Positions 43,739 through 54,138 of a stretch of DNA of 64,000 bases are shown here, in pieces. A program made the translations under genes and the position numbers. Source of the DNA: Sparassis latifolia (lineage: Eukaryota; Basidiomycota; Agaricomycetes; Polyporales; Sparassidaceae); assembly GCA_018466975.1 (NCBI GenBank), contig CM031558.1:1054001-1118000 (forward strand). The letters are read 5' to 3'. The notes below the pieces were generated by a model. The model worked only from the letters and a program-made list of their open reading frames with translations. It made no database searches and was not told the DNA's origin. Within the stretch, counting starts at the first letter, position 1; each line of letters begins with the position of its first letter.

Positions 43739-46700
43739 ATGTCGGCTCGCACAGGTCCTTCGCTACCCAAGTCCTTGCTCGAGGAGTTGGCGGGCGGAGA
43801 CAGTTCGTCTTCCGATTTTTCTTGCATATATGTCGCTGAACGATGGGATAGCGAACGTACACGGGCATAGACGAAAGGCCGGACACCAACTCTCTCGTAA
43901 GGATGCACGGAAGCAGGACCGTCATGATCGTAAACAGCGTAAAGCAAACTTCTTCGCTCACCCAGTTACGCACCATACTGCATCTGCGAAGCGCGGCGCA
44001 GAAGCGGAGCACCCAGACAGTCCACAGCGGAAGAGAGCGAAGATAGTCAATTCTCAGCCTGCACAATCCGTATCTACCCAACACTCAGCTCAAAATCATG
44101 CTAAGGTAAAATACTCTAACAATGAGCCTGCGGAAGTAAAATCGACGCTGCGGAAACCGAAGACTGCGCTAGAGAAGCTCGCGACGCGTCCCGCCAAGAA
44201 GTCTACCCTTGGCGTCCCACCCGGTTCTCAACGGGAGGAAGAAGAGGACGCGTATATTGCCTATCTGGAGTCGAAGCTCGGATGGTCCAAGGGCGGAAAG
44301 CGTACGACAAAGTACGGCAAGGGTGGGGACGATGGGCTAGACGGTACTTTTCACCAGAAGTATTATTTGCCCGACTAACTCTTCCCGCAGATTTGCTGAG
44401 AGATCTCGACACTTTTGACAACCCAACCTCAGCTCTAGTCGGTCAGTCTGGAGATATGATATCTGATGAAGAAGACGACAGTGAAGAAGACGAGGATGAA
44501 AACGAAGAGGGTCCAGACAGTGGAGACGAAGACGAGGAGGATGGAGACATGAGAGAACGAGGTGAAGCCTCAGGGCCTGAGGAGGGGCCTGGGGAGGGCA
44601 TCTTACGTCTAGACGAAGAAGATGCTGAATGGCAAGGATTTGGAGACTCCAAAACGTCCACAATACACACACAGTCTCCTTCCGATGCTCCAGCTATCTC
44701 TGCTCCCAATTCATCTGGTATGTTGCCTTTTCATATCTTTATTAGATTACTGACACGGAGCTTTCAGAGACACGTTATATCCCTCCACATCTACGGGTCC
44801 GAACGCAGGAAACCCCGCAAGATTCAGAAACTCAGCTGAAGCTGATTCGGCAACTGAAAGGTCTATTGAATAGGTTGGGATCATATTATACTTGTGTTTC
44901 CCAATTTCTCACTGACGCGGTCATCTAGGATGACTGAACAGAATATCGCGTCAATCGTCGATGGCGTCGAGGAAATATACCGGGACCATCGGAGGCACGG
45001 TACGAGTCCGCCTCTCCCACTGGGAATTATCAATGAATTCCGCTACCAGACGTCACGTCTACTCTGACAACGCTTATCATTGATGGAATATCCGCACACT
45101 CAATTTTACTCGACTCCTACGTGGTCCTACACGCCGCCTTCGTGTCTAGCCTGCACAAGCTCGTCGGTGTCGAGTTCGGTTCGTACACATACTGTATCGC
45201 TGTATATATCTGTATGTGCTCACTAAACTCGATAGCGGCGTATTTCATCCAGAATGTGATCACAACGTACGAGCGCCAATTCACCAACCTACAAGATCCC
45301 TCTCGCACAATTCCTGCCTCAAACGACGGACCATCCGCTGCAGGCGCAGACGGAGAGCCGCTGGGGAAAGAGTGTTCCAACCTCATCGTCCTCGTCTCTG
45401 AGCTGTATAACTTCCAGGTCATCTCCTGCGTGCTGGTGTACGACATCATCCGCGGGCTACTCGACGGTGAACTGACAGAGTTCAAGGTGGAGCTCCTACT
45501 GAAAGTCACACGCAGTCTGTCGACATTCTTTTTGACCACGCAGATACTAGATGCTGACGATTAGCGCGACTAGATTCTGGGCAGCAGCTCAGGCAGGACG
45601 ACCCCTCGGCGCTGAAGAGCATCATCCAGATTGTACACCACAAGCTCCCCGCGCAGGCGAATGCCATGAGGTGCGCTCCGTAACATTTCTCCTCCACCTC
45701 ATTCTGACGAAGTCACAGTTCGCGCACGCGCTTCATGGTCGAGACCCTGAGCAACCTCAAGAACAACAAGGTCAAGCGAGACGCGGGCCAGTCTGCTGGG
45801 GGTGAAGCTGTCGAGCGGATGAAGAAATTCCTTGCCGGGCTGAGCAAGAAGCGGCACGGTGAGTGCTTTCCTGTCATATCAGTGTTGACTAGCATGTAAA
45901 CGTGTACTGCAGTACTTGCTCACGAGCCTCTGCGCGTGTCGCTTGAGGATCTGCGCTCTGCCGAGAGCAAGGGCAAGTGGTGGCTCGTTGGCGCTGCGTG
46001 GGGTGGGGACCCGCTAGTCGAGCACAAGGAGAGCCAGGCGGAGAAGGACACGGGCACGGCGGAAGCAGATGCGCCCAGCGAGAACGCGCTGCTAAAGCTG
46101 GCGCGGAAGCAAGGTATGAACACGGACATCAGGCGGGGCATTTTCGTAGTTCTCATGAGCAGCGAGGTAGTGTCTGCCACGGTGTCCATCTGTTTGTGTT
46201 ACTGATTCGCCCTCAATAGGATTATGTGGATGCGTGTGAGCGGTTATCGCAGCTGAAGCTCACCGAGGTTCAACAACGGGAGATCATCCGCGTTTTGCTG
46301 CACTGTTGTGGAAACGTATGTCACCCGCTTTCACTGGCCCTTTCCAATCTGACGGCCCGTCTCGCAGGAGAAATCATACAACCCGTACTACACCCTGATC
46401 GGGCAGCAGCTCTGCCGGACATCTCATTCACACAGGATAACGCTGCAGTTCTGCCTATGGGACTTCCTGCGAGATCTCGGAGAGACGAACGTCGGCGGGG
46501 CGGAAATCATCAAGAACCTCGGCGACGAATCGTCGGGCTTCGACGTGAAAAGCGTCTCGACCACACGGAAGACCAACATCGCAAAGGCGTACGCGTGGTG
46601 GATTGCAAAGGACTGCTGCACGCTCGCAATTCTCAAAGTGCGTCCTCACTCCGAAGTTTGCACGGTCTTCTAATCATTCACATTTCTGCGACCAGCCCGT

Positions 46701-47016
46701 CGACTTTACATCGCTCAAACCTCAGACACACACCTTCCTCAAAGAGCTGTTGACACAGCTCTTTGTCAGCTCCCAGGTCTCTACGCCGCTGCCCAGTTCT
46801 GATGCGCGGGACTTCCTCACAAGTCGGAACCGCGGCGCCCTCGAGGAGGTCTTCATCAAGGTGACGCGAACGCAGGCGCTCGTCGTCGGGTTGGTGTATT
46901 TCATGGGCGAGGCGTTCAGGGATACCGGGAAGGAGGAAAACGGTTTCATTAGGTGGGCTAGTCAGGTTGCGAGAGATACACTGCGAACGGGGTTGGATGC
47001 GGTCACTAGCCTATGA
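43739..47016 (+). CDS. SGD1: Sgd1/NOM1-type MIF4G-MA3 nucleolar protein
   Basis: Nucleolar factor in 40S ribosome biogenesis; the family recruits eIF4A-like helicases. Thirteen exons: 43739-43802, 43852-44343, 44391-44717, 44768-44873, 44929-44999, 45050-45178, 45236-45514, 45574-45670, 45719-45858, 45913-46166, 46220-46315, 46368-46637, 46696-47016; 881 aa. N-terminus LPKSLLEELAGG, then the basic HQLSRKDARKQDRHDRKQRK and KLATRPAKKSTLGVPPGSQ; a long acidic stretch (about 210-260); YIPPHLRVR; MIF4G region about 315-590 (TLTTLIIDGISAHSILLDSY, LVVELYNFQVI-like block, QLRQDDPSALKSIIQIVHHK); then MA3 (DIRRGIFVVLMSSEDYVDAC, LHCCGNEKSYNPYYTLIGQQ). Intron 1 was set by joining GGD to NVHGHRRKAGHQ; that join is the least certain. 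Confidence 0.9.
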
Positions 47017-47111
47017 TCTTGACGTGATGCACTATCTGGCGATACTGCCTCACCCACGCCGTCTCTGAACGATACGAATTGGCAAGCGAAGTCATCTCAG
47101 AAAGTACCGCA

Positions 47112-48066
47112 TCATGCCGCTTTGCGGAACGCAACACTCGAATACACATTTCCACTCTTCCCACCGAAAGAAAGTGTGGGGAAAGCTATTCGAGAGCTGT
47201 GCAGTATCGAGGTTATGTTGGAAGCACGATATGGAAAGCATTACCCACTGATAAGTAAGCCCAGTCTCCGCGTTGGCGAATTTTGTTCTCAGTTCCTCTT
47301 CGGTGAAATTACAAGCTTTCGAGTGGGAATCGTAAGGTCAGGCGCATGAAATTAGAGCAGTATTGATCTTGCTTACATGTGATGAGAAAGTAGCCTCCAG
47401 GCTTCACGACCCTTGTGACTCTGCACGGATAGCTGTCAGCAGGCGCCGCTCCACCTTCACTCCTCCCCGCCAACGCGACCGCGTCAAAGGTGCCCTTGTC
47501 CAGCACGAGGTCCCACAAATAACTGCGGCTGGGCACCAAGCTCTGCAATGCAGGGACGTCTTCCGCAAGAAAGTCACAAGTACTGAACGCGATCGCGTCC
47601 GGCTTCAACTCGCCGCGGTCATCCTCTGACGGTCGGGACTTCCCAATCGCCCGGGCGAGCCGCACAGCGTCCGCGCTGTAATCGATGCCGCACATCCTGT
47701 CCGGCGCATAACCCGCGTCGTATAGCGCGAAGAGGAGGTTCCCGTTCCCCGAGCCGATTTCGAGGATGAACGGGGAGTCGCCCTGACTAGGCGGGAGGTT
47801 CTCCAGTGCCCAGTCGACCATATTCTCCACGCTATCTTCACCAAACCTGAATGGCGAAATCATTCAACCAAAGAGAAGCCTGAGAAGGGGAGGGCTAACC
47901 ATATCTCGCCTTCATCGCCTATTTCCTCGAAATTCGCCAGTTCGGACGAGTACACATCGTCCCAACTGTCGAGAAATGAACTAAACCTATGAGAGAGGAT
48001 GTAACCCGACCCCACTTACTGCTCCTTGGTCCCAAGCACGGATGGTGGCAAGTCAGTTGAGGACAT
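47112..48066 (-). CDS. EFM4: eEF1A lysine methyltransferase Efm4-like
   Basis: Seven-beta-strand SAM methyltransferase; Efm4/METTL10 methylates a lysine of elongation factor 1A. Exons (high to low): 48020-48066, 47900-47965, 47377-47846, 47249-47315, 47112-47196; 244 aa. N-terminal signature EHWDDVYSSELANFEEIGDE then GEIWFGEDSVENMVDWALEN; SAM motif I FILEIGSGNGNLLFALYDAG; post-I GIDYSADAV; LWDLVLDKGTFDAVAL; VVKPGGYFLITSCNFTEEEL; C-terminal FPTLSFGGKSGNVYSSVAF. The last two donors were chosen because only they keep this C-terminal signature in frame. Ends 95 bp from the end of SGD1 (convergent). Confidence 0.9.
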
Positions 48067-48462
48067 GGGGGAGATGAAAATCGGTGATTGTGCTTAGTCA
48101 GCAGACCATTGGTGAAAGCTGTCCTAGAGAATCTCGAACAGGTATGGGGGGAGATTCATTTGCAGACTAGATGATAATATCAGTGGGAACTTGGGCTTGG
48201 TGTGACAGCAAAAGCCGGGTCTTGTATGGTAGAATGCGCCAAGTCGGTTGGATGTTGCTATAAACAACTGATGCAGGTGTGAACAAGCAGGGACATATGC
48301 ATGAGGAAGCGAGATGACAATGAGCAGTGCTGGGATTAGGAATATAATACAGTAAATGGTATGAATACATCAAGGTCCAGGAAGTCTGTCGGGTACAAGT
48401 TGAGCACGACTGAATCTAACAACGCAAAGCTAGCCAATACAGACATACCTACAGCAATGACC
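48067..48462. other. Intergenic region
   Basis: Between EFM4 start and PAM18 stop, both minus strand. No gene recognised; should hold the EFM4 promoter and PAM18 3' UTR. Confidence 0.4.
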
Positions 48463-48844
48463 TCATCTCCGATCCGTCTTGTCTAGCAGCTCCTTTGCCT
48501 CGTTAATTTTGCTGGCAAGGTAAGGCGAACCTCCTCTGTCAGGGTGGTTTGCAATCATAATATGGCGGTGGGCGTCTTTTATTCTGCTTTTGAGCTGGGG
48601 ATTGTCTCTGAAATAAAAAGGCACCGCACAGATGTATGAGAAATTCAGCACCGTACGAAGAACCAGAGACGCACTTGAGACCCAGGATCGCAATAGCCTC
48701 CTTGCGATCCATCTTGGCCTTGAAACCACCCTTCACCCACTGCTCTGCGGCACCCTTACCGCCCATAATCCCGCTGCGAAGGAGCTGTCTTCCAGCGACG
48801 GCTGCAGCGATGGCGCCGACGCCGACAATTATTGGAGTAGCCAT
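48463..48844 (-). CDS. PAM18: Pam18/Tim14, J protein of the mitochondrial import motor
   Basis: Inner-membrane J protein that stimulates mtHsp70 at the TIM23 channel. Exons 48675-48844 and 48463-48607 (67-bp intron), 104 aa. N-terminal membrane segment [19 protein letters not shown], then the linker [20 protein letters not shown], which matches the conserved approach to the J domain. J domain AIAILGLK / [20 protein letters not shown] with the catalytic HPD, ending [14 protein letters not shown]. Length and layout are normal for the family. The start codon follows directly from the membrane segment. Confidence 0.93.
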
Positions 48845-49429
48845 GCTGGAGGAACGGAGGACAACGGCGGGAGTAAGCGCCCATCACACTCGGTCATTGG
48901 TCACACGCATTGTGACAACCGCGTCGGGCGCTCCGTGTCATAAGTAGTCACCAAACTTGCCGCGTACGCCATGCAGAAACGCCTCGGCACATGTGCAACG
49001 TCTGAAAATGTCTGCGGAAACAAGTGCACATCGTGCCAGGAGGTCTATCGTTCCAGTTGGAGTTCCATGCACGCTGAACTGAAGAACATCAAGGACTGCA
49101 GGAATGCCGCGAGCCTTGCCGCATCCGGGGGCGCTGGATCAATACTTATGGATATTGACAACTAGGTTTTCAACCATGCTGTCGTTCTGTCTTCTGTTTT
49201 CCCTTCATTCGTGTTCGATGAAGATCCTCGTTGTTATACTTGCGTGAAAACCGGAATAGACAGTCGGAAAGCGGCTGGGAGTCGCGGTGGCCCACCACCC
49301 CGGCGTTTCACCCATGCCCGTTTATAGGCTCTACCTACCGCGCTACACGCGACGAGGCACGCGTTGGCCCACATATAAACCCTCTGTCTTCTCTTGGGAA
49401 CATTCAGGACTCCCCGCTCTACTTCCGCG
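48845..49429. other. Intergenic region PAM18 / SF1 helicase
   Basis: Divergent promoter region. A 64-codon frame at 48971-49165 (MQKRLGTCATSENVCGNKC...) has five cysteines but no signal peptide, and I do not recognise it. No other feature seen. Confidence 0.4.
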
Positions 49430-52199
49430 ATGGTGGACCAGGCGTTCACTCTGGATCAGAAGCTCTTCATCAAGCCACATCCTCCCGTGGATGTGGCGGC
49501 GTTGAACGAGGCCGAAGTCACCGACGTCGTCGTCAATGCCTTCCTCCTCACCGCTGCGGGGGGTGTCATTGGCGTCGCTGCTGCCTACGGTGCGAAGGGC
49601 GTCCTTGTCTCTATAGCGTTTGCTACAGCGTCTCGCGTACTTCATGTTCGATTCTCCAAGAACAGACAGAAGTCCAAGTCTCGCGGGAAGAGCACCACCA
49701 ACGGCCACCAGGCACCTCTGCGCGGGCGCGAGGTACTGCGCAGGAAGATCCTGTGCCATTCCGATTATTGCAAGGTGGCCTTCGATATGCATCGCTTAGC
49801 CACAGCGTTGTTTCATGACCACGGGCTCAAAGTGACTCAGGCTATTGACCTACAGTCTGTCCTGCCCAAGAAGACGGGCCGTCAGTCCATCGACACCTTA
49901 CTCAGAGTGTTGGGAGGCGAGACGACGCTGCGGAAGCACGAAGTCTTGAAGGCTTTCATTGGAGCAGGGCACGACTCTGGAGATGCCCCTAATGTGTCTC
50001 TACGTGCCTGGGCTTCTCGTCAAGCAGCTTCTATTGGCTCTTTGGCTAAGAACTTGCTGCAAGTCCCTGGGATCAACACGCTCGACTTCGATGAACAGGT
50101 AAGACCGAAGTTCTGTTGTCGGTGTTTGTGGACACTGGTTGCTGATGTTTCGCTGCAGATTCTCACTCTTCTGTCGAAGTTCATGCGCGACGCGGATCGG
50201 CTGTATGCGCTGAAGCCGACCAAAGTGAAGAACGACGTCAAAGCGGAGTTCAGCCAGAAGAGTGGTGCGCTCAACGTGGAGTGTACGCGCTTCAAGACAC
50301 ACATCAGAACATCCACCAACCAGGTATGTTGTCGCTCCACGCGAATCCACCCTCGTTGCTGTCACCCGCATTGACTCTGTGATGTCGTCCAGACACTTGT
50401 AGTAAAGATGTCCTCGAAGGGCGTGTCTCTTGCGCCATCTAATGGCCGTGCCGTCCGCGTCAACGGAAAGTCTGCCACCATCGCCGTGAACTCAGCTGTC
50501 GCTGCGACTGCTAAGATCCAGTCCATATACACGATCGGCAGAGAAGACCCCACTCCTGCTGAAGAAGAACGCACACGCGCAACCTTATCTATCCTTCAAG
50601 GAACGTCAAGCTTTTTCCAGCTGCCCCTTGTCACGAAGATGTTTTTCCCCAGATCGAAGACGGTCAAGCGCGCGAAGCAAACTATCCCAGTTATTACTCT
50701 AGACAAACGCGAGCTGAACAGGTCACAGGCGGAAGCGGTAGTACGCATCAACTCTACGCACGACCAGGATATGATCTGCCTTGTGCACGGTCCGCCTGGC
50801 ACAGGGAAGACCACCGTTATCGCTGCCTGTGCCACTAATCCGCCGGCCGACCGCTGTGCTGGCATTTGGCTAGTGGCACAGTCTAATGTCGCCGTCAAGA
50901 ACATTGCCGAGAAGCTCGCAGACGTCGGTTTTCTCGACTTCAAGCTGTTGGTATCCTGGGACTTCCACTTCGATTGGTGAGACCTCTCCAGTGTCTCCCT
51001 GTGCAGCTTTTCTGAGTTGCGTTCGTAGGCACGAACATCTATACAAGCAGATCGAACACAATGTCATACGTTCAGATGACTTTGCAGACAACGTGGTGGG
51101 CACATCGCGCCTGCTTCTTGATTCGAAGGTTATCCTGTGCACGCTGAGTATGTTCAGCCACCCTCGCTTGATGACTGCCGGCTTCACGCGCCTCGTGCCC
51201 GTCGAGACCGTCATCATCGACGAAGCGAGCCAGATCGAGCTCGGCGGCTATATGCCCTTGCTGAGCAAGTTCGGAAGTGGCATTAAGAAGCTGGTGTTCA
51301 TCGGTGATAACAAGCAGCGTGAGTCCTCCGTGTTCTATTGTGCACTCCATCTCGGGAACCTGCTCGATATTAGTGGCGCCGTATGGCCAAGACGATCTCG
51401 GCGACCTTCCAAGCATATTCGAGATGGAACATCTGCGCAAGGACGCTGTCTTTTTGGACACGCAATGTATGTGTCCTCGGTTTGCATACAGCATCCACGA
51501 ACGAGCCTGATACTTGCAGACCGTATGCCCGGGGCCATCGGTTCATTCATCTCGAACCGCGTCTACGGCGGACGCCTGAAGACCTCGCACGGCATCACCT
51601 CTCACGGCGCATGCCGTCTCGTCGACGTGCACGACGGGCAGGAGCAGCAGGATGGCTATAGCTGGGTGGTGCGCCATTCACATTTCGCCACTCGCACCAC
51701 ATGTACTGACGGTGCCTGTCCCGCGGCGCACAGAATAAGCGCGAGGCCGAGGCGGCGGTCCACGTCGCGAAGCGGCTGCACGCGCAGGGGAAGGCGTTCC
51801 GCATCATCACGCCGTATGACCCGCAGCGCAACCTGCTCGAGCGACTCCTGAAGCAGTCGCAGATACCCTGGGAGAACCGGTGCTTCAACGTCGACTCGTT
51901 CCAAGGTGCGTCCGTTCCCCCCGCTGCCCCACCGACGTTGTGCTGCATGGTCCGCAGGCAACGAAGAGGAGAACATCATCATCTCGGTCGTGCGCACGGC
52001 GAAGGTCGGGTTCCTGAGCAACGACCGGCGCACGAACGTGATGCTCTCGCGGTGCAAGCAGAGCATGATCATTTGCACGAGCCGCGCGTTCGTGCGCGGC
52101 GTCGCCGCGGGCTCGCTCGTCGGCCAGCTCGGCGCGGAGTGGGATGCGCGGAAGCAGCAGTGGCTCAGCTGGCACGACGTCGTTGCGGGGCGGTTCTAA
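49430..52199 (+). CDS. SF1 (UPF1-like) helicase
   Basis: Superfamily 1B-type NTPase. Exons 49430-50098, 50159-50323, 50393-50976, 51029-51318, 51374-51466, 51520-51668, 51734-51905, 51958-52199; 787 aa. Walker A HGPPGTGKTTVI (about 403); Q-motif-like LNRSQAEAVVR; motif Ia LVAQSNVAVKNIAEKL; Walker B TVIIDEASQIELGG; motif III VFIGDNKQL; YRMPGAIGSFISNRVY (motif IV region); FNVDSFQGNEEENIIISVVR (V); TNVMLSRCKQSMIICTS (VI). The N-terminal 280 residues include a hydrophobic stretch (VVVNAFLLTAAGGVIGVAAA) and no zinc cluster, so it is not UPF1 itself. Relatives act in RNA decay or silencing, but the role is unknown. Intron 1 (60 bp) has no stop and keeps frame, so retention would add 20 aa. Confidence 0.88.
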
Positions 52200-54138
52200 A
52201 TATGATTGCCCTGTGCGGTGCCGCCCGGGAAGGTATGTATGCGTCGACTCAGCTGCTGAGCATTGGCGCGACCGTTGAGAGATGCGTTGAGAGTGAGATG
52301 CGTTGAGAGTAAGATGCGTTGAGAGTGAGATGGCCGTCGCCGGTCGCGGTCTCAGTGTCGTAAGTATCATACCGGGCACTGCAGTGTCATCATCTATCTA
52401 ACATGTAGCATTTCTTGTCTTATTTATTCCTCAGATCTACAGTACCAGGTTCCAGCTTGCCCCGCTCCGCCCCCGAGTTGTTGCGTGAATCGGCAGGATC
52501 AAATTCCACGTCCGGCTCAGCACTGCTTCGGGCTTCATAACGACAATCAGCAGAGGCGAAAAAGGCCTCAGTGAGACTAAGATTGCATTCGTCGCGCATA
52601 ACATACAGTACACTACACCGCAGCGGCAGAGTCTCGCAGCGCTGCATGTGGTACACGGCACTTCCGCGCGGGCACATTCACCGATATCTCCTTGTCCGCC
52701 CACGCTCGCGGATCTGGCGCTGCGAAATCACCGCGATATGATGAGATAGGACCAACGCACTCCGCGAGTCTTCCGAATTGCTGGCGCACGGAGCGCAGCC
52801 CGAACGCAAGGGCAACTGCGAGAGCGCTGGTTACAAGTTAACTGGCCTATGAGAAAGTGGGGAGCTGTTCCACGACCTGCTTCTGTCGCAATTGCAACGT
52901 AGCGCTCGCGCAACTTCGCGCCAGTTTCGATGGCGATGATTCGCGCGTGGGGGCTGCGTTCTCTTCCCACCGTGCATGTCGCGAGCCGCGGGGTAGAATT
53001 GTGAAGTAAGAAGTAGAGCTGCGTGCCGTATATGAAACATACGTGACTGCTACGGGCAAGCCGAGCGAACGCTCGTACAAGCTGGCGAGACTCTGTCTCT
53101 TATCTGGTGGTGTGACGCCGGGGTGCGAAAGTGCACTCTTGCTGATATGTGCTACGGCCTCTGTTTGAATTTTTCAAAAGTAAGGTTCTCCAGAGACGGG
53201 CTCGGGTAAATTGATCGGAGTATTCAAGAGAGGCTTGATAAGGCGATTGCCAAAAGCGAGGGTGCTGTGCTAAACAGAACATTGACACTGCAGCTGTGGG
53301 CTTGATTCGTTACCCAAATGATGCAGATGCAGAGATGAGACGCCAGATCGTTGCAGGTACCGGTGCAGAACAAGCTCGTCCCCGCGAACAAGTGCATGGG
53401 CAGCCAGACATGGAGATTTGGCAACCTCGCAGGTGGTCGCTGCTGGGGCCCACTGTGAATGTGAAGATCATCAAGTGAAGCTGTTCTCAAATGGCCTCAA
53501 GGTGTGATGATCACCGTCGAGACAGATTGTCAGAGGCAACGTCGAAGTCCGTGCTGCGCCTGATACTGCTGCCGGAGTGCGCGAGGCCAGTGCGCTGTCC
53601 AAACAGGCCCCCGCCACGGTCGGTGACCGGGTGAACAGTCGAGGAGATCAAGGAGGAGAGACGAGAGAGGGGTGGAAGGAATGCAGCAGGGAATTGAGTA
53701 GAGCCTCGAACAGCAACACGTGGCAAAGCCCCCGGGCAGCGCAGTGAGCACGGACCACTTCCTGCCACCTCGCGTGCTGCACGGCCCAGTCAGCTGCCGG
53801 GAATCGGTATTCTTTTGGCCTAGAAGTGGGGAGTAGACACTAATGGAAGACAGCAGGGTGATTGGGGTCCGGGTGGAAGTAGAGAAAGTGAAGAGGCGTT
53901 GTTCGGCGAATTGCTCTCCTCACTCGAAGCCCTCAGCTTCCGTCCACTTCCTCCATCGTCCTCGTCGTCGTCCCAGTCGTCCTCGACGTCGCTTACGTTC
54001 CCAACTCTTTCCCTTCAGCGGCCCACGTCGTCGCCCACTAGCCAGAGTTTACGTCTTTCTTATCTCTCCCACCTTCTACTTCTCCGTTTCTTTACCTTCG
54101 TTGATCCACTTGCTCGTCCCGCTTCTGCTACGATTTCC
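52200..54138. other. Gene-poor region SF1 helicase / PBP1
   Basis: No gene recognised in 1.9 kb. Contains a 16-bp tandem repeat near its start. From about 53940 it becomes pyrimidine-rich (tcctcgtcgtcg-type runs), probably promoter and 5' UTR of PBP1; the frame 53843-54370 there is a low-complexity artefact. Confidence 0.45.
52279..52326. repeat. Tandem repeat, 3 x 16 bp
   Basis: gagatgcgttgagagt, repeated exactly, then with one change (aagatg...), followed by a partial fourth copy. Lies 80 bp after the SF1 helicase stop, in its 3' flank. Confidence 0.9.

Noticed and set aside
47363..47629. Plus-strand frame inside EFM4
   Set aside because: Shadow of the methyltransferase exon.
48971..49165. 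64-codon Cys-containing plus frame
   Set aside because: Short, unsupported, lies in the helicase/PAM18 promoter interval.
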